From Micromonospora tulbaghiae (lineage in GTDB: Bacteria > Actinomycetota > Actinomycetes > Mycobacteriales > Micromonosporaceae), in assembly GCF_900091605.1 (NCBI RefSeq), contig NZ_FMCQ01000008.1, positions 62,001 through 126,000 on the forward strand: a stretch of DNA of 64,000 bases, given 5' to 3'. Position numbers and translations under genes: made by a program. Positions 58,470 to 64,000 of the stretch are shown in pieces (within the stretch, counting starts at the first letter, position 1; each line of letters opens with the position of its first letter). The notes beneath the pieces are model-generated. The model saw only the letters and a program-made list of their open reading frames with translations, was not told where the DNA came from and did not search any database.

Positions 58470-59609
58470 GTGAGCACCGCGACGCGGGATCGGCGCGACG
58501 AGGAGCACGGAACGCCACGGGACGAACGGACCGCGGTGGTCACCGCGCTGCGACTCGGCTGGTCCATGGCGGACGCCTACCACCACGCGCAGACCGCCGA
58601 CCTGACCGGGGACGGGCACCGGCCGGCGCCGGCGCCGCCGAAGCTGTCGAACCTGACCGAGCTGGCCGGGCGGCACCGGCTCGGCATGTATCTCGACGGC
58701 GTGGACGTCGCGCTGGCCCAGATCGCGCCGCTGCCCCCGGCCGGCCGTACCGTGCCGTCCACCGCCGCCGCCCGGGGCGCCACCGGGGCCGACCGGGAAC
58801 CCCTGCTGCGGGCGCTCGACGACCTCAACATCGACGTGCTGCGCTGGACCATGGCGACGAACCACCGGGTCGGCGTGGCGTACCGGCTCGGGCGCTCGCT
58901 CGCCGACACCGTCCGGCGCGGCGACGCCGACCAGCTCGCCGCGCGCTTCGGCGGCCGGCACCTCCAGATCAGCAGGTGGCTCGACGAGCTGGCGAGCGTG
59001 CTGCCGCCGTACTCGGCCGCCGTGGTGCGCCGCTCGCTCGCCGCCTGGGCCACGGCGGTCGGCCGGGCCACCGTGGGCGATCCGGGCGAGGCCGGGCTCG
59101 CCGAGCTGGCCCGCGAGCTGCGCAACCAGGGCGACCTGTGGCAGGACGTGCTCACCGGCGGCCTGCACCCGCGCGACCTGCTGGACGAGGAGAACTGGGC
59201 GGTGATCGCCCGCAACGTCGTCATCCGGGACCGGAAGCTGGTGGCCCAGGCGGCCCGCGGCATCTTCTGGCCGGTGCTGGCACCACTGCTGGTGGTGCTG
59301 CTCGCGGTCGTGGGGGTCAGCGCAGCCGCCGCGGCCGGCTCCCCCACCACCCGGGCGGCGGTGGCGCTCGTCGGCCTCGGCGCCGGGCTCACCGCGATCT
59401 GGCGGTCGATCTCCACGCCCACGCTGTCGGTGGCGGCCGAGGTGAACCGCCCGCTGCTGGACAGCGAGCTGGTGGTGCAGATGACCGCCCGGATCGACCG
59501 CCCGCTCGCCGCCGCGCGGCGCGCGGGCCGGGCCGGACGGCAGCGGCGGCGGCCCGCCGACGACGGATCGAAATACGTTGCCCATGATTCCCGAATCGAT
59601 CTACCGTGA
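58470..59609 (+). CDS. Hypothetical membrane protein with two C-terminal helices
   Basis: A 379-residue protein. Residues 1-265 are soluble and largely helical (VVTALRLGWSMADAYHHAQ, RALDDLNIDVLRWTMATNHRVGVAYRLGRSL, QISRWLDELASVLPPYSAAVV), followed by two adjacent hydrophobic helices (IFWPVLAPLLVVLLAVVGVSAAAAAG and AAVALVGLGAGLTAIWRS) and a basic end. No recognised family. GTG start behind GGGAGGTCGGGCG. Confidence 0.7.
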   Translation: MSTATRDRRDEEHGTPRDERTAVVTALRLGWSMADAYHHAQTADLTGDGHRPAPAPPKLSNLTELAGRHRLGMYLDGVDVALAQIAPLPPAGRTVPSTAAARGATGADREPLLRALDDLNIDVLRWTMATNHRVGVAYRLGRSLADTVRRGDADQLAARFGGRHLQISRWLDELASVLPPYSAAVVRRSLAAWATAVGRATVGDPGEAGLAELARELRNQGDLWQDVLTGGLHPRDLLDEENWAVIARNVVIRDRKLVAQAARGIFWPVLAPLLVVLLAVVGVSAAAAAGSPTTRAAVALVGLGAGLTAIWRSISTPTLSVAAEVNRPLLDSELVVQMTARIDRPLAAARRAGRAGRQRRRPADDGSKYVAHDSRIDLP

Positions 59610-59644
59610 GCGCGCAAGGTCAACCACCGCTCCGGGAGCCGTCC

Positions 59645-59734
59645 ATGTCGCTGCGATCCGCCACCACGATGACGTCGTGGCTGCTCGGCGACGGCTGCCG
59701 GGAACACGGTCCCTGGCCCGGAGGGCACGACTGA
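59645..59734 (+). CDS. 29-codon small ORF upstream of the HNH gene
   Basis: ATG 59645 with GGGAGCCGTCC upstream encodes a 29-residue peptide beginning MSLRSATTMTSWLLGDGC and rich in Trp, Gly, His and Pro. It ends 26 nt before a strong U-tract terminator. It could be a real small protein, a leader peptide, or part of a small RNA. No family known. Confidence 0.45.
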   Translation: MSLRSATTMTSWLLGDGCREHGPWPGGHD

Positions 59735-59760
59735 CGCGCGCCGCGCGTCCCCGTCGTCGC

Positions 59761-59790
59761 CGCCCGGTCCCGTGGACCGGGCGGCTTTTT
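59761..59790 (+). terminator. Strong intrinsic terminator with U-tract
   Basis: CGCCCGGTCC (59761-59770) pairs perfectly with GGACCGGGCG (59774-59783) around CGT and is followed by GCTTTTT. It lies between the 29-codon ORF and the HNH gene; it is the only hairpin in the window noticed with a clear T-run. Confidence 0.9.
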
Positions 59791-59825
59791 CGTCGCCGTA
59801 CCGCCGATCGTGAAGGGAGAGCCCG

Positions 59826-60266
59826 GTGGACGCCGTCCTCGTCGTCAACGCCGACCTCGGCCCGCTGCACCGGGTCACCGTCAAGCACGCGATACGGATG
59901 CTCTGCCGCCGGGTCGCCGAGATCCACGAGGCCGAGCCCGATCGGGTGATCGGCGTCTTCCCGCTGCCGCGGGTGGTCCGCCTCGTCCGGTACGTGGTGA
60001 CCCGCTGGCGGTTCAGCGCCGGCCCGGCCTGGTCCCGGGCCGGGGTGCTGGCGCGCGACCGGCGGCGGTGCGCCTACTGCGACGGCGCGGCGAGCACGAT
60101 CGACCACATCCTGCCCCGCTCGCGCGGTGGCCGGAACACCTGGGGGAACACCACCGCCGCCTGCTACGCGTGCAACCAGCGCAAGGGCGACCGGACCCCG
60201 GCCGAGGCGGGCATGCCGCTGCGGCGGGAACCGGTGACGCCGAGCTGGGCCGCGCTGGCGCGGTGA
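59826..60266 (+). CDS. HNH endonuclease
   Basis: A 146-residue protein. The C-terminal half is an HNH nuclease with two CxxC zinc knuckles: CAYCDGAASTIDHILPRSRGG (with catalytic His in IDH) and NTWGNTTAACYACNQRKGDRTP. The N-terminal half (VLVVNADLGPLHRVTVKHAIRML) is typical of a widely spread actinobacterial HNH family not linked to mobile elements. Ribosome site AAGGGAGAGCCC before GTG 59826. It sits just after a strong terminator, which may attenuate its expression. Confidence 0.9.
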   Translation: MDAVLVVNADLGPLHRVTVKHAIRMLCRRVAEIHEAEPDRVIGVFPLPRVVRLVRYVVTRWRFSAGPAWSRAGVLARDRRRCAYCDGAASTIDHILPRSRGGRNTWGNTTAACYACNQRKGDRTPAEAGMPLRREPVTPSWAALAR

Positions 60267-60339
60267 CGGACGACCGGCGGGCACAGGGGGCGGTGCCGGG
60301 GGTACTTCCCGGCGCCGCGCCCGCCGGTCCCACCATGCC

Positions 60340-60963
60340 CTAGGTGTCGAGACGCCGGGCCAGCCCGTCGAGCAGGAGGTCCAGCCCGCCGCCGAACTCG
60401 TCCTCCGGTCCGACCGCGCCGGCGTCGCGCGCGGTCTCGGCGAGCAGGGGGAACTCGTCGCGGGGCAGCGCCGCGATGGCAGCCGTGCCGGGGCCGGCCA
60501 GCGCGCCGAGGTGTTCCATCTGGATCGCGCCGACCACGTAGCCGAGCAGGGCGCGGAACGCGACCACCCGCCCGGTTCCGGTGAAGCCGGCCCGGGTCAG
60601 CACCGCGAGCACCGCCTCTCCCCAGCGCAGGATCGCCGGTGAGCGGTGCCGGTGCGCGGGCAGCAACGGGACGACGGCCGGATGGGCGCCGACCGCGTGG
60701 CGTACCCGGCCGGCCAGCTCCCGGACGCCGTCCGGCCACGGGACGTCGAGCGGCGGCCGGGTGTCCACCCGGTCGAGGACCCGCTCGACGACGAGCGCCT
60801 CCAGTTCGTCGCGGTCGGCGACGTAGCGGTAGAGGCCCATCGTGCTGGTGCCGAGCTGCGCGCCGACCGCGCGCATGGTGAGGCCGGCGAGGCCGTCCCG
60901 GTCGAGCACCGCGAGCGCCGCGTCGGCGAGCCGGGCCGGGGTCAGGGAACGGGGACGAGGCAT
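60340..60963 (-). CDS. TetR/AcrR family transcriptional regulator
   Basis: A 207-residue regulator with HTH LADAALAVLDRDGLAGLTMRAVGAQLGTSTMGLYRYVADRDEL (about 12-54) and a TetR_C-type ligand domain (VPLLPAHRHRSPAILRWGEAVLAVLTRAGFTG, ALLGYVVGAIQMEHLG). A divergent 69-bp region to the next gene contains a 29-bp palindrome. It probably represses itself and the thioredoxin-fold gene. The open frame upstream is a shadow. Confidence 0.9.
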   Translation of the reverse strand: MPRPRSLTPARLADAALAVLDRDGLAGLTMRAVGAQLGTSTMGLYRYVADRDELEALVVERVLDRVDTRPPLDVPWPDGVRELAGRVRHAVGAHPAVVPLLPAHRHRSPAILRWGEAVLAVLTRAGFTGTGRVVAFRALLGYVVGAIQMEHLGALAGPGTAAIAALPRDEFPLLAETARDAGAVGPEDEFGGGLDLLLDGLARRLDT

Positions 60964-60993
60964 GGCCTTGACAGCGTACAAGATACGCCTACC

Positions 60994-61022
60994 GTTGTAG
61001 GAGTACGTAGTACGCCTACAAC
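60994..61022. promoter_or_regulatory. 29-bp palindromic operator between TetR and thioredoxin-fold gene
   Basis: GTTGTAGG (60994-61001) and CCTACAAC (61015-61022) are perfect arms, with an inner GTAC/GTAC pair. It begins 20 bp downstream of a TTGACA -35 box (60968-60973) and ends 11 bp before the start codon of the + gene, so repressor binding would block transcription. Confidence 0.7.
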
Positions 61023-61032
61023 GGGAGCGCGC

Positions 61033-61584
61033 ATGGACGTCGTCAACCCCCACCACCTGACCAGCGTGACCGGCGCCCAGGTCGCCCTGCCGGACCCGGA
61101 CCGCCTGGTCCACCTGCAGTTTCGTCGCTTCGCCGGCTGCCCGGTCTGCAACCTCCACCTGCGCTCGGTCGTCCGCCGGCACGCCGAGATCGAGGCAGCC
61201 GGCGTACGCGAAGTGGTCCTCTTCCACTCCCCCGCCGACGAACTGCGCGAGCACGTCGCCGACCTGCCGTTCGCCGTGGTGGCCGATCCGGACCGGCGGC
61301 TCTACCGGGAGTTCGGGGTGGAGTCGGCGCGGCGGTCGCTGCTCGACCCGCGCGCCTGGCTGCCGATCCTGCGTGCCGTGGCGACCGGCACCTGGCACGT
61401 CCTGCGCGGCCGCGAACGGCTGCCGTCCCGCACGCCGCACGGCGGCCGGCTCGGGCTGCCGGCCGACTTCCTGATCGCGCCGGACGGGCGGGTGCTCGCC
61501 GCGAAACACGGCGAACACGCCTCCGACCAGTGGTCGGTGGACGAGCTGCTGACCCAGGTCAGCGGGAGCCGGTCGACACGCTGA
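61033..61584 (+). CDS. Peroxiredoxin-like / AhpC-TSA thioredoxin-fold protein
   Basis: A 183-residue protein with LVHLQFRRFAGCPVCNLHLRSVV (active-site CPVC), EVVLFHSPADELREHVADLPFAVVADPDRRLYREFGV, and LPADFLIAPDGRVLAAKHGEHA, the AhpC/TSA_2 pattern of peroxiredoxin-like proteins. It probably detoxifies a peroxide or reduces disulphides. Divergent from the TetR regulator that likely controls it. Its end overlaps the 3' end of the next convergent gene by 26 nt. Confidence 0.85.
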   Translation: MDVVNPHHLTSVTGAQVALPDPDRLVHLQFRRFAGCPVCNLHLRSVVRRHAEIEAAGVREVVLFHSPADELREHVADLPFAVVADPDRRLYREFGVESARRSLLDPRAWLPILRAVATGTWHVLRGRERLPSRTPHGGRLGLPADFLIAPDGRVLAAKHGEHASDQWSVDELLTQVSGSRSTR

Positions 61585-62170
61585 CCGCCGGATCGCCGGG
61601 GTGCTCCCGCAGGAACGCCTCGGCCCGGTACGCATCCCGGAGAATCTGCCAGCAGGCGAACGCGAACATCACGCCGATGACGCCGAACAGGACGAACCAC
61701 ATCGGGGTGAGGCTGAGCAGCAACTGGCCGAGGTTCATCGTCAGCAGGCCCCCGATCATCGGGACGAACCTCCGTTGCCGGATCATCTGCGCCGCGACCG
61801 TCCGCAGCCAGGGCAGGTCGTCCGGGGAGTCCACCACGCCGCGCCGGACGGCCCGGGCCAGTTCCCGGCGACGGCCGAAACTCACCGCCCAGAGCCGCGA
61901 CTCGCGGTCGGCCCGATAGCTACCGCTGCGGACCATGCGGACCAGCGCGACGATTTCCAGCCCCAGGCCCAGCACCGCGAGAACCAGGCCGGTCACCTCC
62001 ACCCAGTCGGGCGGGTCGCCGCGTTCCAGCCAGCTACTCGGGAACGCACCGTCCGCCATCAGCCCGACCAGCAGCGACGCCAGCGCGAACGTCAACACCG
62101 TGCCGACCAGCAGCAGCCGGACACGGCGGCGTCCTCGCTTGATCTTCCGACGTTCCGAATCACCGTCCAC
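61559..62170 (-). CDS. Hypothetical membrane protein, four helices
   Basis: A 203-residue protein with a basic N-terminus (ERRKIKRGRRRVR), helices LLLVGTVLTFALASLLVGLM, VTGLVLAVLGLGLEIVALVRMV, then a soluble middle (DSPDDLPWLRTVAAQMIRQRR) and helices MIGGLLTMNLGQLLLSL and MWFVLFGVIGVMFAFACWQIL. No family recognised. GTG 62170 is used. Confidence 0.72.
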   Translation of the reverse strand: MDGDSERRKIKRGRRRVRLLLVGTVLTFALASLLVGLMADGAFPSSWLERGDPPDWVEVTGLVLAVLGLGLEIVALVRMVRSGSYRADRESRLWAVSFGRRRELARAVRRGVVDSPDDLPWLRTVAAQMIRQRRFVPMIGGLLTMNLGQLLLSLTPMWFVLFGVIGVMFAFACWQILRDAYRAEAFLREHPGDPAVSVSTGSR

Positions 62171-62228
62171 GATGGCCCCCGTTCGACGGCCGGAGCGTAC
62201 CCGTCGCGGGATGCCGTGCAAACGGCGG

Positions 62229-62996
62229 TCAGCGCGCGGCGGGCGGGGTCCAGCCGAAGCGCGGCGGCCGGCGCTCGTTGATCGCCGCAACCCCCTCGCG
62301 GGCCTCGCCGCTGTCCCGCACCTGGGCGTGCCACCAGGCCAGCCGGTCGGCGTCGGCACACCCGTCGACGATCTCCTTGGCGGCGGTCACGGTGAGCCGG
62401 GACCGCTCGGCGATGGTGGCGGTCAGCGCCGCCACCCGCCCGGTCAGCTCACCGGCCGGCAGCACCTCGTCCACCAGGCCGATCCGCAGCGCCCGCCCGG
62501 CGTCGACCAGCTCGCTGGTGAACAGCAGGTGCTTGGCCGCCGACGGACCGACCAGCGCGGCCAGCCGCCGGGTGGTCGGCGCCGGGTAGACCAGGCCGAG
62601 CCGGGCCGGGGGTACGCCGAACCGGGCGTCCGCAGCGGCCAGGCGCAGGTCGCAGGCGACGGCGAGCTGGCAGCCGCCGCCCACGCAGGCGCCCTCGATC
62701 GCGGCGACTGTGGGGCGGCCGAACGCGGCGAGCCGTTCCTCGGCGGCCACCGCGATGCTGCCGTCACCGGCCGCCAGCAGCTCGTCCAGGTCGCCCAGGT
62801 CGGCGCCGGCGCAGAACGTGCCGCCCGCGCCGGTGAGCACCAGCACCCGTACCGCCGGGTCCGCCTCCAGGCCGTCGAGCAGCACCGGGAGCTGCCGCCA
62901 CATGGCCGGGGTCATGGCGTTGCGCCGGGCCGGGTTGTGGATGACCACGGTCGCCACCGGGCCGTCCAGGGTGACGGTCAGTTCCGCGTCGGACAT
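62229..62996 (-). CDS. Enoyl-CoA hydratase/isomerase family protein
   Basis: A 255-residue crotonase: VATVVIHNPARRNAMTPAMW, oxyanion-hole loop GAGGTFCAGADLGDLDELL (about 55-73) and IEGACVGGGCQLAVACDLRLAAADARFGVPPARLGLVYP. The catalytic Glu positions of classical hydratases (E144/E164) cannot be confirmed here, so it may be a hydratase, isomerase or other crotonase. Probably fatty- or aromatic-acid CoA degradation. Confidence 0.88.
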   Translation of the reverse strand: MSDAELTVTLDGPVATVVIHNPARRNAMTPAMWRQLPVLLDGLEADPAVRVLVLTGAGGTFCAGADLGDLDELLAAGDGSIAVAAEERLAAFGRPTVAAIEGACVGGGCQLAVACDLRLAAADARFGVPPARLGLVYPAPTTRRLAALVGPSAAKHLLFTSELVDAGRALRIGLVDEVLPAGELTGRVAALTATIAERSRLTVTAAKEIVDGCADADRLAWWHAQVRDSGEAREGVAAINERRPPRFGWTPPAAR

Positions 62997-63015
62997 GGGT
63001 CCGACCGTAACGGGC

Positions 63016-63056
63016 GGGGCCCGGAGACCACCCGCGTGGGGTGGCCGCCGGGCCCC
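63016..63056. terminator. Hairpin terminator downstream of the M4 peptidase
   Basis: GGGGCCCGG (63016-63024) pairs with CCGGGCCCC (63048-63056), with an inner CCACCC/GGGGTGG stem. It is followed by the peptidase stop 17 nt on the other side, so it terminates the minus-strand gene. Confidence 0.75.
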
Positions 63057-63073
63057 GGGGTCGGGCGGTCAGG

Positions 63074-64000
63074 TCAGGAGACGTTGAGCGCGGTGTCGTC
63101 GATCACGAACGAGGTCTGCAGCGAGCTGTCCTCGGTGCCGGTGAACTTCAGCGTGACGGTCTGCCCGGCGTACGCCGCCAGGGAGAACGACTTCTGGCTG
63201 TAGCCGCTGGCCTTGTTCAGGTTCGAGTAGGTCGCCAGCGTGGCCAGCACCGAGCCGGACGAGTTGAGCACCTGCACGTTCAGCTTGTCGTACTGGACGC
63301 TGGTGGTGCTCTCGGCCGAGTCGATGTGCAGCCAGAACGAGAGGGAGTACGCGGAGCAGCCGCTCGGCAGGCTCACCGACTGCGACAGCGTGTCGGTGCG
63401 GGTGCTGCCGTAGCCGTTCAGCCACGCGTTCCACGTACCGGTGCGGGTCGGCTGGCCCTGCGAGCCGTACTGGCCGATGACGCCGGAGGTCGTGGCCCAG
63501 ACCGTGTTGCCGGACTCGAAGCCCGGGTTGCCGAGCTTCTGGCCCGCGCCGGTGCAGCCGCCGCCGACGCTGCTCACGGTCAGCGAGTACGTGGCGGTCT
63601 TCGCGCCGGACGCCGCGCTGCCGCTGACCGTCACCGAGTAGGTGCCGGCCGGGGTGCTGGAGCTGGTGGAGACGGTGAGCGTGGACGAGCCGCCCGAGGT
63701 CACCGAGGCGGGGCTGAACGACGCGGTCGCGCCGGTCGGCAGGCCGGACGCGGAGAACGTCACGGTCTGCGCGGTGCCGCTGGTGGTGGAGGTGGCGACG
63801 GTGGCGGAGACCGAACCGCCCGCGGTGACCGACCCGGCGGTCGGCGAGAGCGAGACGGAGAAGTCGTTGCCGGTGGAGCTGCAGGGCGCGTCGTTGCCGG
63901 CCACGTTCACCGCGGTCCACGCCGCCTGGACGGTCTTGTACTCGGTGGAGCAGTTGCCGTACAGGTCGGTCGCGGCCCGCAGGGTGTACGCGCGGGCGGT
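63074..64000 (-). CDS. Secreted M4-type metallopeptidase, C-terminal part with Ig-like and C-terminal accessory domains
   Basis: The frame is open to the window edge, so the catalytic zinc domain lies outside. The visible N-side (YTLRAATDLYGNCSTEYKTVQAAWTAV) is the last helix of a thermolysin-type C-terminal domain. It is followed by an Ig-like beta domain rich in Ser/Thr (DFSVSLSPTAGSVTAGGSVS; TVSTSSSTPAGTYSVTVSGSA), then a linker with CTGAGQKLGNPGFESG and a roughly 140-residue CBM/PPC-like beta domain (YSLSFWLHIDSAES; FVIDDTALNVS). Secreted protein degradation is the expected role. The 5' end is outside the window. Confidence 0.82.
   Translation of the reverse strand, partial: TARAYTLRAATDLYGNCSTEYKTVQAAWTAVNVAGNDAPCSSTGNDFSVSLSPTAGSVTAGGSVSATVATSTTSGTAQTVTFSASGLPTGATASFSPASVTSGGSSTLTVSTSSSTPAGTYSVTVSGSAASGAKTATYSLTVSSVGGGCTGAGQKLGNPGFESGNTVWATTSGVIGQYGSQGQPTRTGTWNAWLNGYGSTRTDTLSQSVSLPSGCSAYSLSFWLHIDSAESTTSVQYDKLNVQVLNSSGSVLATLATYSNLNKASGYSQKSFSLAAYAGQTVTLKFTGTEDSSLQTSFVIDDTALNVS

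Overview
The window is very GC-rich, densely coded DNA from an actinomycete. Third codon positions are almost all G or C, GTG starts are frequent, and many genes have a TANNNT-type -10 box only 6-8 nt before the start codon, which suggests leaderless mRNAs. The CIRCE-controlled groEL, an actinobacterial conservon (CvnA-D), the DUF3263, DUF4031 and DUF4032 proteins and a SAM-IV riboswitch all fit Actinomycetales. Gene style and several small conserved-looking proteins make Micromonosporaceae (a Micromonospora relative) the best guess; this is inference and no database was searched. No tRNA, rRNA, CRISPR array, phage or insertion sequence was seen, so the region looks like a chromosomal arm or core with housekeeping and accessory genes mixed.

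Layout. 1-6.4 kb: 3' end of a DinG-type helicase, an AI-2E family permease, a stand-alone GroES-like protein, a 55-aa membrane peptide, a PrsW-type intramembrane protease, and a class V aminotransferase behind a SAM-IV riboswitch. 6.5-16.3 kb: a FUSC-type membrane protein, an HD hydrolase, DUF4031, an FAD-linked glycolate/lactate oxidase, a lipoprotein, GlpD, a membrane-anchored subtilase and a tandem GNAT protein. 16.4-27.9 kb: groEL with two CIRCE operators, a proline-rich membrane protein, a cold-shock protein, GNAT proteins, PaaN, a candidate small RNA, threonine synthase behind a SAM-I riboswitch, an EamA transporter divergent from an ArsR regulator with twin operators, a lipoprotein and DoxX. 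28-31.8 kb: an ABC permease translationally coupled to a 957-residue fusion of an alpha/beta hydrolase with an ABC ATPase.

32.1-38.4 kb: an extended conservon comprising an extra membrane sensor-like protein, a NIT-domain histidine-kinase-like CvnA, a roadblock CvnB, a DUF742 CvnC and a GTPase CvnD, with overlapping start and stop codons, followed by a small protein. 38.4-44.8 kb: a Cdc48-like double AAA ATPase, an SRPBCC protein with a small membrane partner, a GNAT, a PP2C-like phosphatase and small proteins. 44.9-51 kb: a two-gene ABC exporter with tandem operators, then an amino-sugar operon (DeoR regulator, divergent SIS isomerase, ROK kinase, NagA). 51-64 kb: DUF4032, PAP2 phosphatase, APC permease, an RCK channel-like protein, a pyrimidine-dimer-glycosylase-like protein, a CrtU-like FAD enzyme, a hypothetical membrane protein, a 29-codon ORF with a strong terminator ahead of an HNH nuclease, a TetR/thioredoxin-fold divergent pair with a 29-bp palindromic operator, an enoyl-CoA hydratase and the 3' end of a secreted M4 metallopeptidase.

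No single unmistakably new defence or biosynthetic system is present. The strongest leads are the structured candidate sRNA at 23.46-23.62 kb, the hydrolase-ABC fusion operon, the extended conservon, the 20-codon ORF bridging two amino-sugar genes, the small ORF plus terminator before the HNH gene, and several sharply defined operator pairs.
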